Positions 1 to 8,723 of a DNA stretch of 47,171 nucleotides are shown one piece after another (the first letter of the stretch is position 1; each line of letters starts with the position of its first letter). Source of the stretch: Desulfobacteraceae bacterium. Lineage in GTDB: Bacteria; Desulfobacterota; DSM-4660; Desulfatiglandales; Desulfatiglandaceae. The position numbers and the translations under genes are program-made. The stretch spans positions 1-47,171 of the forward strand of contig DAOWOF010000002.1 of NCBI GenBank assembly GCA_030642205.1, in the 5' to 3' direction. Below the pieces are notes generated by a model. It searched no databases, was not told the origin of the DNA, and saw only the letters and a program-made list of their open reading frames with translations.

Positions 1-1104
1 ATAATCAACGGCCGAATAATCGATGCCTCGACTGAGGATACTTTTATCCCTACTGTAAGTCTTTCTCTCTTTGAGGGAATCAATCAGACAACAGGAACGG
101 CCATCGATGCACAAACATCGGCCGACGCAGACAACATCACCACCTATGAGTTTACAGATGTAGCACCTGGCTCTTATACTTTGCTCGCTCAGAAGGCTGG
201 CTACGCGGACTCCTTTATAAATGTCGTCTCAATTGGTGAATCAACAAAGATATTTCAGATCAGTATGTCCAGTGATATTACTGCTGAAGGAGGGCTAAGA
301 ATAGTCCTCAGCTGGAATGAGCATCCCAGGGATATTGACAGTCATCTTATTACCCCTGCAATTGAAGGTGAATCATCATACCATGTGTATTATGCCGATC
401 CCGGTTCTTTGGAAAATGCTCCTTACGCTGGTTTGGACAGGGATGATGTAACAAGCTATGGCCCTGAAACTGTTACAATTGATCAATTTTTTCCGGGCAC
501 ATATATATACTCAGTTAGATATTTTAGTGGCGAAGGCGCCCTGGCAACCTCAGGAGCGATTGTAAAAGTTTATGATATAAATGGACTCCTGCATACATTT
601 AATGTCCCACCCACAGTAGGCAGTATTCCATCAGAGTTTGACGACGAATGGGTAGTCTTTTCCCTTGATGGCGACACAGGACAAATCACCAGTTCTTCAG
701 GAGAAATACTGGTTCCTGATGAAGAATTAACTCCGGTGGTTTCAACTGTTCCACCCCAACAACAGGGCGGCAGCAATAGCGGCTGTTTCATTGCTACTGC
801 CGCCTTTGGCTCTCCTGTGGAAAAACATGTTATGACTCTCAGGGCTTTTAGGGATCAATATCTCCTGCCCAATAAATTAGGCAGGATTATTACAGGGTGT
901 TATTATAAGTACTCTCCACCTTTGGCTAATTGTATTGCCAAACACAATACGCTTAGAACATTAACCCGTATTTGTTTATTATCATTTATTGTTACCTGCG
1001 CCTTCATGGCGCATTACGGTATGTATATTATAATTTTTGGCTGTTTTCTAATTATATCGCTATATTTGATTAAAAAAGAATCGATAATCCAACATATTCT
1101 ATAG
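1..1104 (+). CDS. CFI-box-CTERM surface protein, 5' end missing
   Basis: The reading frame is open from base 1, so the gene begins outside the window; 367 residues are visible. The first part (about residues 1-90) looks like a carboxypeptidase-regulatory-like or Cna-B beta-sandwich, ending VAPGSYTLLAQKAGYAD. Next comes a DUF2135/YfaP-like domain (LRIVLSWNEHPRDIDSHL, then SYGPETVTIDQFFPGTY). A Gln/Gly/Ser linker leads to the motif CFIATAAFGS, followed by LRAFRDQYLLPN and YYKYSPP, the pattern of the CFI-box-CTERM tail found in many deltaproteobacterial secreted proteins. The tail ends in a hydrophobic stretch (roughly residues 318-358) that could anchor or sort the protein. Domain assignment is from recalled family patterns; the substrate or partner is unknown. 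Confidence 0.75.
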   Translation: MINGRIIDASTEDTFIPTVSLSLFEGINQTTGTAIDAQTSADADNITTYEFTDVAPGSYTLLAQKAGYADSFINVVSIGESTKIFQISMSSDITAEGGLRIVLSWNEHPRDIDSHLITPAIEGESSYHVYYADPGSLENAPYAGLDRDDVTSYGPETVTIDQFFPGTYIYSVRYFSGEGALATSGAIVKVYDINGLLHTFNVPPTVGSIPSEFDDEWVVFSLDGDTGQITSSSGEILVPDEELTPVVSTVPPQQQGGSNSGCFIATAAFGSPVEKHVMTLRAFRDQYLLPNKLGRIITGCYYKYSPPLANCIAKHNTLRTLTRICLLSFIVTCAFMAHYGMYIIIFGCFLIISLYLIKKESIIQHIL

Positions 1105-1183
1105 CTTTTTCAGCATCTTTTATATGAAAGAACTGCTTTAGAGGCAGGGACTAAAATTGTTTAAGTATGGGAGAGTTAATATA

Positions 1184-1894
1184 ATGTTCAATAAGATCTC
1201 GTTAATTTTATTTATTTTTATAATAATGATTTTTAATCATGCCTTTGCCCATGGCAATGATCTCTTTAGGGATAATGCCATTTCATTTAAGGTGGGTTAT
1301 CATCTTTACCCCAAAAGCGACTTTATGGACGCTTGGGCAGGTAATTCCAGTGATTTCAATGGATTTGCCTTTGAAGTTGATTATGATAAAAATATTTTTA
1401 AAAATTTGTCTGTTGGCTGTGCCCTTGGCTTTTTTCCTAAAGGGATGAAATATGAAAGTGCTTTTCTCTTTGGTGATACACCTGATATTGATATCAAAAA
1501 TATATACTTCAATCTATCCGCCAAGTACCATTTAAAGCTCACAAAAAGACTTGAATGTTATTTGGGCATTGCCCCTCATTTTTATCATACAAACATCGAT
1601 TGTGTTTATAAATTTGGTTCATTTGAATCTAAGATTTCTGATAAACATAAAACATTCGGCATCCATGGTTTGGTTGGGATTGAATATGTATTTTGCAGAT
1701 ATCCAACAAAACAAGGGCTTTTGGATATACCCACAGGGATTTTTATCGAATATGCCTATTCATCAGTCAAAATAAATAATGTTGATGAAAAACTTATAAA
1801 TGATATCAATAATGAATATGGCCTGGCCTTGCCTTTTCATGATCTGGATGTAGGAGGACATTTAATTTTCAGCGGCATAAGGTGGCGCTTTTAG
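1184..1894 (+). CDS. Outer-membrane beta-barrel protein
   Basis: A 236-residue protein starting at the ATG at 1184, which has a GGAGAG ribosome site about 9 bases upstream; a longer TTG-started version (1157) is less likely. It begins with a classical signal peptide (hydrophobic run ending NHAFAHG), followed by alternating hydrophobic/polar strands with many Tyr, Phe and Gly residues. It ends FSGIRWRF, with the C-terminal aromatic residue recognised by the BAM machinery. It resembles the outer-membrane protein beta-barrel (OmpW/OprF N-domain-like) superfamily, but no specific family can be named. It follows the CFI-box gene by about 80 bases and is convergent with the OmpA-like gene. Function unknown; probably a small barrel in the outer membrane. 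Confidence 0.65.
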   Translation: MFNKISLILFIFIIMIFNHAFAHGNDLFRDNAISFKVGYHLYPKSDFMDAWAGNSSDFNGFAFEVDYDKNIFKNLSVGCALGFFPKGMKYESAFLFGDTPDIDIKNIYFNLSAKYHLKLTKRLECYLGIAPHFYHTNIDCVYKFGSFESKISDKHKTFGIHGLVGIEYVFCRYPTKQGLLDIPTGIFIEYAYSSVKINNVDEKLINDINNEYGLALPFHDLDVGGHLIFSGIRWRF

Positions 1895-1935
1895 TCTTTT
1901 CTGTGGATAAGGAGTTGTCTGGACAATAAATGTTA

Positions 1936-2754
1936 CTATTTTTGTTTAAAGACCACTCTCCTGTTCCTGGCTCGCCCTGAATCCGTGCTATTGACAGCAA
2001 CCGGACGGGAATAATCAAAGCCCTTGATGAATAGCCTGAATGGCTTTATCCCATGCTGAAGCAAAAAGGACTTAACACTTATGGCCCGTTTAATAGAAAG
2101 ATCAACATTATATGCCTTTGTCCCATGATTGTCGGTATGCCCATCAATTTCCAATACAAAATCAGATTTCTGTCGTAAAAATAAGAGCAACTCAAAAAGT
2201 TTTTTTATCGCACCCTGTTTTAGATTATATTTGTCAAAATCAAACAGGATAGTAAATCTCTCCAAATTAAATCCGGCACTGCCAATTAAAGCACTTTGTC
2301 CTTTTTCTTCTATAATATCCAGAATATAATGCCCCTTTTCGGCAAAGACCTGACACCAAACAGTACCACCTTCACTTTTGGAGACATTAAAAGAAAGTCG
2401 TTTATTTCTTTCCCATAATAAGATGCCTTTTTTTTCAAGGGCCAAATCCCGATAATGTTCGATAATTTCCAAAGGAGAATATACTCCTTCTTTTTTTAAT
2501 ACATCTTTATACTCAATCAGATATTCATACCTTAGGTACAGGCCCCTAAGCTTTAAATATTTAATCTTATTATCTTGTATATTATAATGAGGCATCTCAT
2601 AAAGAAAATTCTTTTGTTCCGAATAGTCTATCAACGTGGAACGAATGACTGATTCTATAATAGGATAATCCTTGATTTCCGCGGAGGCAAAAAGAATTCT
2701 GAAAAATAACACATGACAAAAAAGGGTAATGATAATTATGATATTTTTTTTCAC
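1936..2754 (-). CDS. OmpA-family peptidoglycan-binding protein
   Basis: This 272-residue protein has a signal peptide (MKKNIIIIITLFCHVLFF...ASAE). Its N-terminal half, about residues 25-165, is unrecognised. The C-terminal OmpA domain (about 165-272) contains FDFDKYNLKQGA, then IDGHTDNHGTKAYNVDLSIKR, and ends with SDSGRARNRRVVF. These carry the conserved Asp and Arg that bind meso-diaminopimelate in OmpA/Pal/MotB-type domains. It probably tethers an envelope component to peptidoglycan. It is transcribed alone and is convergent with the barrel gene at 1184-1894. Near-identical AAGGAGTTGTC words lie on both sides of the gene. Confidence 0.85.
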   Translation of the reverse strand: MKKNIIIIITLFCHVLFFRILFASAEIKDYPIIESVIRSTLIDYSEQKNFLYEMPHYNIQDNKIKYLKLRGLYLRYEYLIEYKDVLKKEGVYSPLEIIEHYRDLALEKKGILLWERNKRLSFNVSKSEGGTVWCQVFAEKGHYILDIIEEKGQSALIGSAGFNLERFTILFDFDKYNLKQGAIKKLFELLLFLRQKSDFVLEIDGHTDNHGTKAYNVDLSIKRAISVKSFLLQHGIKPFRLFIKGFDYSRPVAVNSTDSGRARNRRVVFKQK

Positions 2755-2825
2755 AATTTCTCCTCGAAAATATTTCCGTCCCTGTCCCTTAAGGAGTTGT
2801 CCGTAAATAACTTGAACATCTTATG

Positions 2826-2843
2826 ATAAAATTTAAATTTTAT
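2826..2843. promoter_or_regulatory. 18-bp perfect AT palindrome upstream of omptin-like gene
   Basis: ATAAAATTTAAATTTTAT is its own reverse complement. It lies in the 225-bp gap between the divergent OmpA-like and omptin-like genes, about 135 bases before the latter's start. It could be an operator, but long AT palindromes also arise by chance in DNA of this composition. Confidence 0.2.
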
Positions 2844-2979
2844 TTATGGCATAAATCTTGAAGGATTTTTATCAAACTCTAATTAAAAAATCTTCTTCTT
2901 TCTTCTTTAAAATATATCAAGTCGACCTGAAGATCGAGATTTTTTTCATATAACAAACATCTAAAAAGGAATGATCATA

Positions 2980-3981
2980 ATGAAATTATCTATAAGCGTC
3001 CTGCTTTTTTTCTTATGTACCGCTATTTCAAACACCTCTTTCGCCTCAGACAATCAGACAAATCTGGATATATACACAGAGATTGGATTGGAAAACAGGT
3101 ATATTAATGGCGATACTACATACCGTATCAGCTTTGAGGACACATGGGATAATGGGGGTCATGGTGAGAGTGAGCTGGAATTCCCTTTTGATAACTACAT
3201 GAGTGGAATAAGGATCAACATCGGAAGTAGAGATAAAAAGAATAATAAGTTATCCCGTGGAATATTTAAATTCTCCTACCTTTCATCTATAGATAAAAAA
3301 GCCGGAAAAATGAAAGATTCCGACTGGATTGAAAATGACGCGGCTTATGATCAGCCTCCTCATCCTGGACTTGACTTATATACCGAATCAGATGCCGAGT
3401 ATAAAGGCACTATGATTGATATTTCCTATGGTTATAATTTTATGATAACCAACTCATGGGTCATTGGTCCTCTGCTAAGATATAGATATCATAAGGCCGA
3501 ATATGACATCTATGGCTTAAGCGGATATTACTATACCTCCCCTGTTTCAGGCACTGAAAAGGCCCTGGAATATGAAATTAAATACAATATCCCTTACGTT
3601 GGTCTTGACACAACTTTTATTTTTGGAAAAAAACAGCAATTTGAAATCAATTTAAATTATGCTTTCTCTGACTGGGCAAATGCTAAAGATATCGACAACC
3701 ATATATTGAGGTCAAAGGAGTCTAAAGGTGACTGTGAAGGAGAATCCTATATGGCAAATATCAATCTTGCATGGAAACTGGCCTCCAACTGGACTATTAG
3801 CCTTGGGGGAAGCTATATGGATATTGATACCAGGGGAACTCAAACGCAAAAGTGGTACGCGGCCCCCTTTTTAGGCGCGGAAACTGATGATATAGACGAT
3901 AAGATCACATCCCGTTTATGGTCGGGCAGTCTTACAATCACCTATAGATTTAATAATCAGATTAATGATTCCTGGTATTAG
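2980..3981 (+). CDS. Omptin-family outer-membrane protease (probable)
   Basis: A 333-residue protein from the ATG at 2980; AAGGA nine bases upstream favours this over the ATG at 2971. It has a signal peptide ending near SFASDN. Its layout matches omptins (OmpT, Pla): KDSDWIE in the first third corresponds to the catalytic DxDW pair. YGYNFMITNSWVIGPLLRYRYHKAEYD and YIG/YVGLD-like strands follow, and FSDWANAKDIDNH contains the catalytic DxH. The last strand ends LTITYRFNN with a short tail. Omptins are ten-stranded barrels with an Asp/His active site on the cell surface that cleaves between basic residues. Both catalytic pairs appear intact, so activity is plausible. It is convergent with the downstream hydrolase gene. 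The family call comes from motif spacing, not a database search. Confidence 0.7.
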   Translation: MKLSISVLLFFLCTAISNTSFASDNQTNLDIYTEIGLENRYINGDTTYRISFEDTWDNGGHGESELEFPFDNYMSGIRINIGSRDKKNNKLSRGIFKFSYLSSIDKKAGKMKDSDWIENDAAYDQPPHPGLDLYTESDAEYKGTMIDISYGYNFMITNSWVIGPLLRYRYHKAEYDIYGLSGYYYTSPVSGTEKALEYEIKYNIPYVGLDTTFIFGKKQQFEINLNYAFSDWANAKDIDNHILRSKESKGDCEGESYMANINLAWKLASNWTISLGGSYMDIDTRGTQTQKWYAAPFLGAETDDIDDKITSRLWSGSLTITYRFNNQINDSWY

Positions 3982-4021
3982 AGCTTAGAAACGCGAAAAA
4001 AATAGACGGCAATTAAATCAA

Positions 4022-4945
4022 TTATCCAGACTTTCTTTCTTCCATTCTTTTCTGAATAACTTTAATTCTGGCTTCAAGGTTTAAAAGATAAGCTGGTTCC
4101 TGTTGCTGCGGGCCAGGTTTCCCGTCATATTCGAACTTTTTAATCCTGGACATTATTCGCTTTAAATCACCTTTCTCTTCCTGTACGCAAGTTTCTACCA
4201 GTTGTCGAAATGCATCACACTGAACAAGGGATTTTTGAATATATTCACTCGCATCCTTTCCAGTATAGGCGTAATGATGTCCAAGACAAAGGATTTCAAC
4301 ATCCAAAGAAGCAAGTTTTTCCATGGAATTTAAATACATATCATAATCAATCAAGAAATCTGAATTAATATATCCGGTTTTATCAGGGACACCCAGGGCT
4401 TCCGATGAAAATAAAATCTTTTGCTCCGGAATATAAAGACTAATAGAATCCCTTGTATGGCCTGGTGTCTCAATAATCTTGATACTCAGGGTGTCAGAAA
4501 TCCGAATAACATCATTTTCCTTAACAACCATGTCCACATTAAATGCTTCAAAGGAACCTGTAAGATCTGCAACCATACCACCTTTTTTTGATGCATCCTC
4601 TGCGCTTTGATTAAGCCTATAGATTAATTCAATAGCCTTTGGTCTCTGAAGGATTTTTTTTGCCTTTTCTGAGGCTATAACCTGCAGCCCGGGAAAATTC
4701 TTTTTAAAGAAAGAAACAGCGCCGCAATGATCATAATGTACGTGGCTCAAAAACTGATAAGCCGGCTTCCGATCGACAAGGACATCGACAATGCCATTAA
4801 CATAACGCTTGCCAACAAAGGCAAAACCAGCGTCAAGGAGGGCTGGAAAGTCTCCGTCGATAAGGTAAACCGGAACCCCGGGACTGCCAATCATATAGAC
4901 AGAATCTGTTATTTTCCCAATCTGGTCGATAATCATATTAATCAC
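4022..4945 (-). CDS. Metallo-beta-lactamase-fold hydrolase
   Basis: This 307-residue protein belongs to the glyoxalase II/lactamase-fold superfamily. The zinc motif HVHYDH lies near residue 68 and the next metal histidine is in ETPGHTRDS. At the usual bridging-Asp position it has FSSEALG, so Glu seems to replace Asp, as in some subfamilies. The last metal histidine is in LGHHYAY. There is no signal peptide, so it is probably cytoplasmic. The C-terminal 70 residues are helical and charged and may be a substrate cap. The start could be the first ATG or the fourth codon (MIID). It lies downstream of the DUF1329 gene on the same strand, separated by a terminator-like hairpin, so it probably has its own promoter. 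Substrate unknown. Confidence 0.8.
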   Translation of the reverse strand: MINMIIDQIGKITDSVYMIGSPGVPVYLIDGDFPALLDAGFAFVGKRYVNGIVDVLVDRKPAYQFLSHVHYDHCGAVSFFKKNFPGLQVIASEKAKKILQRPKAIELIYRLNQSAEDASKKGGMVADLTGSFEAFNVDMVVKENDVIRISDTLSIKIIETPGHTRDSISLYIPEQKILFSSEALGVPDKTGYINSDFLIDYDMYLNSMEKLASLDVEILCLGHHYAYTGKDASEYIQKSLVQCDAFRQLVETCVQEEKGDLKRIMSRIKKFEYDGKPGPQQQEPAYLLNLEARIKVIQKRMEERKSG

Positions 4946-5047
4946 ATGAAAGCAAGATAAATTTGAAACCTCATTCTGACATTATACCTTGGAAGGTTAA
5001 TCACTTTAAAAGGCAGGGGAGAGTATAAATTCTTAAAGAGCCAAAAT

Positions 5048-5080
5048 AAATAATCCCATCCTGCAGGATAGGGATTATTT
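5048..5080 (-). terminator. Hairpin after DUF1329 gene
   Basis: AAATAATCCC (5048-5057) pairs perfectly with GGGATTATTT (5071-5080). Between them ATCCTGCAGGAT is itself a palindrome, so nearly the whole segment folds. It lies 30 bases past the stop of the minus-strand DUF1329 gene and before the MBL-fold gene, and is flanked by A/T-rich DNA. It probably ends the DUF1329 transcript. Confidence 0.6.
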
Positions 5081-5109
5081 ACAAAATATAAGGAAACTGG
5101 AAAACCAGA

Positions 5110-6459
5110 TCAACGAGAGAGAAAATCTTTCTTTAAAGTATCCATTGTAAGATCATTTGTAACAAAATCCTCAGCCCCCGAATAGGCAAATAACGCCCTG
5201 GTTGAGTGTTTTCTCAGGATATCAATGGACGAATCATTATACATGGTATAAAACCAGTGCTTATCCCTGCCCTGACAAATCAGCTGTACAATCCAGTCCC
5301 TGCCTTTCATGTCTCTGTCAACAGAATAGCAGGCGGAAAACAATAGAGGATCCAGATATAGCACAAGATCAGTCATATTGATAGGCTTCTTGTAGGTTCC
5401 CTTGATAATATAACAATTCCGTTTTTGATAATACTGGTCAATCCCGTTACAATGGCCGTTGGGATTATAATATGCATGAGAATGGCTGCTTGATGGCATC
5501 AGCAGCTCTTTTCTACCCAGATAATACCAATTAAAACGAACCACATGACCCTCAAAACCTTCAGTGGAATCATATGTCCAGTCCAGTCCTCCGGGAAATC
5601 GGTCCTGATGCTGGTTTGTAGACATCCTTCTAATCCTTCTGATGGATGGAATATAAACCCACATGGCATCATCCCGATCCGGATCATTATAACGATAATA
5701 CAAGGGGATGGTTCCCCTTAGATTATATGGCGCAATATAGGGTGTGGCATAGACAAAATCCAGATTCTCGGGGTTGGGCTGATATAGCCCATCAGGCGTA
5801 TGTGCATCTACCCTGACTCGGCCGCTAAATTGCATTCTTCTATTAAGTATCAAATTATGCCTTTCATGCCCGTTACGATCCTTTGTTGAAATATCCATTC
5901 TTACATATCTGTCATTATCCTGATACCTCTTGATATAATTCCAGATTAATTTATCAGCAGCCTTTGGATCCTTTTCATCAATAAGAGGAAAAGGAATGCC
6001 ATATTTATAATTTCTCATCCACCCTTTTTCATCAAGATATACTTCCTTTTTGTTCTTCTCGGTTTGCGCCATGAATTTTTCCCACATCATTCCACGTGGT
6101 TTAACTGGCTCAAAAGCGGTTTCATTTATTCGGAAGGTGCCCCAGATCTCAGGATGAGAATACATTTCATAATGTCTTTCCGGCAGCAGATCCTTAATCT
6201 CGGACATTGGTCGCGCCTTATAGCCCCATGAACGTAATACCTTCTGATATTCAGTTATTTCATTATATCCACCCCTTGGAGGGTCACACTTAATCATTCC
6301 TTTATTCCAGCCATCAACTTTGCTTGAGATATCTTCGTCTACAAGCCAATCAGGATCTTGTGGCAGTCCTTCAATCTTAAAAGCTGCCCATGAAGTTCCA
6401 TAAAAGATGATAACCAAGAAGAATACACACAAACAATATATCCGGTTGCTTCTATTCAT
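5110..6459 (-). CDS. DUF1329 family secreted protein, copy 1
   Basis: A 449-residue protein with an N-terminal signal peptide (MNRSNRIYCLCVFFLVIIFYG...WAA). The mature part is a DUF1329 protein: motifs include the stretch HYEMYSHPEIWGTFRINET, RRMQFSGRVR, YIAPYNLRGTIPLYYRYNDPDRDD, WVYIPSIRRIRRMSTNQHQDRFPGG and YSVDRDMKGRDW. DUF1329 proteins resemble LolA/LolB-like outer-membrane lipoprotein-sorting folds and often accompany RND exporters in proteobacteria; no transporter is next to it here. It probably acts in the periplasm or at the outer membrane on a lipid-like ligand, but this is not proven. It is about as long as the neighbouring copy at 6905-8257 and collinear with it throughout, indicating an old tandem duplication. 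Confidence 0.85.
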   Translation of the reverse strand: MNRSNRIYCLCVFFLVIIFYGTSWAAFKIEGLPQDPDWLVDEDISSKVDGWNKGMIKCDPPRGGYNEITEYQKVLRSWGYKARPMSEIKDLLPERHYEMYSHPEIWGTFRINETAFEPVKPRGMMWEKFMAQTEKNKKEVYLDEKGWMRNYKYGIPFPLIDEKDPKAADKLIWNYIKRYQDNDRYVRMDISTKDRNGHERHNLILNRRMQFSGRVRVDAHTPDGLYQPNPENLDFVYATPYIAPYNLRGTIPLYYRYNDPDRDDAMWVYIPSIRRIRRMSTNQHQDRFPGGLDWTYDSTEGFEGHVVRFNWYYLGRKELLMPSSSHSHAYYNPNGHCNGIDQYYQKRNCYIIKGTYKKPINMTDLVLYLDPLLFSACYSVDRDMKGRDWIVQLICQGRDKHWFYTMYNDSSIDILRKHSTRALFAYSGAEDFVTNDLTMDTLKKDFLSR

Positions 6460-6656
6460 ATTAAAAACCTCCTTTAATAATGATGAACTTGCAGCAATAA
6501 TTTTTTAAGAATTTATAAACATATATCGCATGTATTTTATCGTGTGTAGTCAATGAAGGACGCCAAAAATCGAATGATTTTATTTCTGCAAGAGGCTCAA
6601 TTTTTCAATGTAATTGTAAATAAATTTTGTAACTGATACCTTTCTAAGTTATAGAT

Positions 6657-6708
6657 GTTGGGGAGGCAAGCGAGCCCCTTGGATTAAGCTTAGCTTCGTC
6701 TCCCCAAC
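6657..6708. other. GC-rich stem-loop
   Basis: GTTGGGGAGGCAAGC (6657-6671) can pair with GCTTCGTCTCCCCAAC (6693-6708), leaving one bulge and one G-U pair. The loop is about 21 bases. The stem is much richer in G+C than its surroundings. It stands between two co-oriented minus-strand genes, over 195 bases from either. It could be a transcript terminator, a structured RNA or part of the repeat that follows; no U-tract decides this. Confidence 0.55.
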
Positions 6709-6760
6709 TCTTTAACTCAGGGCATCATTGGAAATTTTGTTTGTAGCTATTCAGCTATCT

Positions 6761-6882
6761 GTAGAGTTCTCTAGCGTATCATTACATAGTTATAATTTAG
6801 CAGGTTCTTTCTTTCCGACCTATTAGATGCGTTTTTGGTTTAATCAGATTAGTGTTACAGTGGATATTAGTTGAATAGTTAC
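6761..6882 (+). repeat. Dispersed noncoding repeat, copy A
   Basis: This copy has GTAGAGTTCTCTAGCGTATC, then GGTTCTTTCTTTCCGACCT, GGTTTAATCAGATTAGTGTT and a terminal GAATAGTTAC. The same blocks in the same order occur at 46804-46915 on the opposite strand. Shorter or diverged versions are at 28935-29037 and 46937-47042, and only the end block is at 13951-13967. All copies are intergenic. Confidence 0.75.
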
Positions 6883-6904
6883 ACTGATTTTTAAGAATTT
6901 TTTT

Positions 6905-8257
6905 CTACCGGCTTTGCAGTTCTTTTCTTAAATTTGTCATGGTTAAATCTTCAAATAAAAAATCTGAACATCCTGAGTAGGTAAACTGTACCCATGTTGA
7001 ATGCCTGCGGATAATATCAATAGCGTAGTCATTATACATTGTGTAAAACCATTCCTTGCACCTTCCCTGGGTAATTAACTGGATAATCCAGTCTCTTCCC
7101 TTTATGTCTCTATCAACTGAATAACACGCGGCGTACAAGATTGGGTCCAGGTATAGGACCATCTCCGACATATTAACAGGGTTTTTATACTGAGCCTTGA
7201 TTACATATGTATTCCTGCGCTGATAATACTGGTCATTTCCATTCATATAACCTTTAAGGGTATGATAACAATGACTATGCCCAATAATGGGTATTAGCAG
7301 CTCCTTTCTGCCAAGGAATGTCCAGTTAAAGCGAGTCACATTCCCTTCAAAACCTTCGGTATTATCAAAAGTAAAATCCAGTCCTCCAGGATACCTGTCC
7401 TGGTGTTGGGCAGTGGACATTCTCCGAACTCGTCTTATGGAAGGGATATAGATCCATAAATCATCATCTCTATTATAATTATAACGGTAGTACAGGGTTA
7501 TTGTTCCCCTCAGATTATATGGCGCAATATAGGAAACATTATACAAGAAATCCGTACGAGTGGGGTTAGGCGTATACAGGCCATTATTAGTATTTTCATT
7601 CTCTCTTAATCTGCCGCTCATTTGCAAGCGTTTGCTAAGAATCAGGTTGTGGCGCGAATGTGCCCTGCGATCCTTTGTTGACAAGCTCATTGGCACATAT
7701 CTGTCATTATCCTGAAATCGTTTATAATAATTCCAGACCAACTTTTCTGCTACACGAGGATCATTCTTTGGATCAATAACAGGAAAGGGAATTCCGTATC
7801 GATAGTTTATGAGCCATCCTTCTTCATCCAGTGAAACTTCTTTTTTATTTCTCTCGGTTTGGGCCATAAACGTTTCCCAATAATGCCCTCTTGGCTTAAC
7901 TGGTTCCCAGGCAGTCTCATTTATCCGAAATGTGCCCCATATTTCAGGATGCGTATACATTTCATAATGAGGAGCAGGCATAAGGTCCTTAATTTCTTTA
8001 AAAGGCCTTGCCTTATAACCCCAGGAACCAAGGATTGTCTGGTTTTCAGTGATTTGATTATAACCTCCTCTTGGAGCCCTGCATAATAATTTCCCCTGGT
8101 CCCATCCCTGTATATCTTGAGCAATTTCCCGATCGACCAACCAATCAGGATCATGCTCCATACCTTTTACTCTATATTCAACAGCCCCTGCAGGCAGATT
8201 CAACAAACAAACCAAGAGAGAGGAAACAAGACAAAATAACAAAGTTTTAATTTTCAT
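6905..8257 (-). CDS. DUF1329 family secreted protein, copy 2
   Basis: A 450-residue DUF1329 protein with a signal peptide (MKIKTLLFCLVSSLLVCLLNLPAGAVEY). It aligns end to end with the protein at 5110-6459: shared blocks include MYTHPEIWGTFRINETAWEPV, KDRRAHSRHNLILSKR, YNLRGTITLYYRYN, IYIPSIRRVRRMSTAQHQD and YSVDRDIKGRDWIIQL. Family role as for copy 1: a periplasmic or outer-membrane LolA/B-like fold of unknown ligand. The two copies differ most in the signal peptide, the 225-240 loop and the C-terminal tail, suggesting related but not identical tasks. It is upstream of copy 1 in the direction of transcription, but the 445-bp gap argues for separate promoters. Confidence 0.85.
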   Translation of the reverse strand: MKIKTLLFCLVSSLLVCLLNLPAGAVEYRVKGMEHDPDWLVDREIAQDIQGWDQGKLLCRAPRGGYNQITENQTILGSWGYKARPFKEIKDLMPAPHYEMYTHPEIWGTFRINETAWEPVKPRGHYWETFMAQTERNKKEVSLDEEGWLINYRYGIPFPVIDPKNDPRVAEKLVWNYYKRFQDNDRYVPMSLSTKDRRAHSRHNLILSKRLQMSGRLRENENTNNGLYTPNPTRTDFLYNVSYIAPYNLRGTITLYYRYNYNRDDDLWIYIPSIRRVRRMSTAQHQDRYPGGLDFTFDNTEGFEGNVTRFNWTFLGRKELLIPIIGHSHCYHTLKGYMNGNDQYYQRRNTYVIKAQYKNPVNMSEMVLYLDPILYAACYSVDRDIKGRDWIIQLITQGRCKEWFYTMYNDYAIDIIRRHSTWVQFTYSGCSDFLFEDLTMTNLRKELQSR

Positions 8258-8723
8258 AGTAATAACCTTTCTTTTTATTAAAGATACTTTTATAAATCAC
8301 TATTATTTTTTTAAAGTTGATTTTGTAGATATTGCCTGATTTAAACCAGCTATATTCTTTATAGTTAATAATTAAGTTAAGCTCTGAAACAAGACCTATT
8401 TCTTGAAAACGAGTTTAAAGCAAAATAATTATTTAAAAGAGTAGGTTATAGGCAAAAGGTAAGGTTATTTGTGTAGGATAAATTACAAGTATATCAAACT
8501 TTTTAGTGCATCTGGTTAGTAAGTGAGGCAGATAAAAACAGGAGTCCAGGTAATCTAAAATTATTTTAAGTAATTAGGGCTAAGGATTGGAACATGATTG
8601 CCTGCTATATCAAACAAGAAAAAACATTAAGGTAATATGTCTTATTAATATCTTTAAAGTTTATTAATGTCAAATAATTAAGTTATACTTGCCAAGAGCA
8701 GCTGCAATTTTTTCAAGAGTCTC
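8258..8723. other. 466-bp intergenic region without recognised gene
   Basis: Very AT-rich DNA between the DUF1329 gene (whose promoter should lie here) and the 3' end of the HD-domain gene, both on the minus strand. I see no ORF with coding character, no RNA gene and no copy of the dispersed repeat. Confidence 0.6.

Larger units (their letters stand above)
6460..6904. other. 445-bp gap between the two DUF1329 genes
   Basis: No convincing gene is seen. The gap holds the upstream region of the DUF1329 gene at 5110-6459, a strong stem-loop at 6657-6708 and one copy of a dispersed repeat at 6761-6882. These are listed separately. Confidence 0.7.

Noticed and set aside
1902..1910. Perfect DnaA-box (TGTGGATAA on the plus strand)
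   Set aside because: A single 9-mer at the end of a coding gene, far from the DnaA-like gene and without other boxes or an AT-rich unwinding element, is not an origin.
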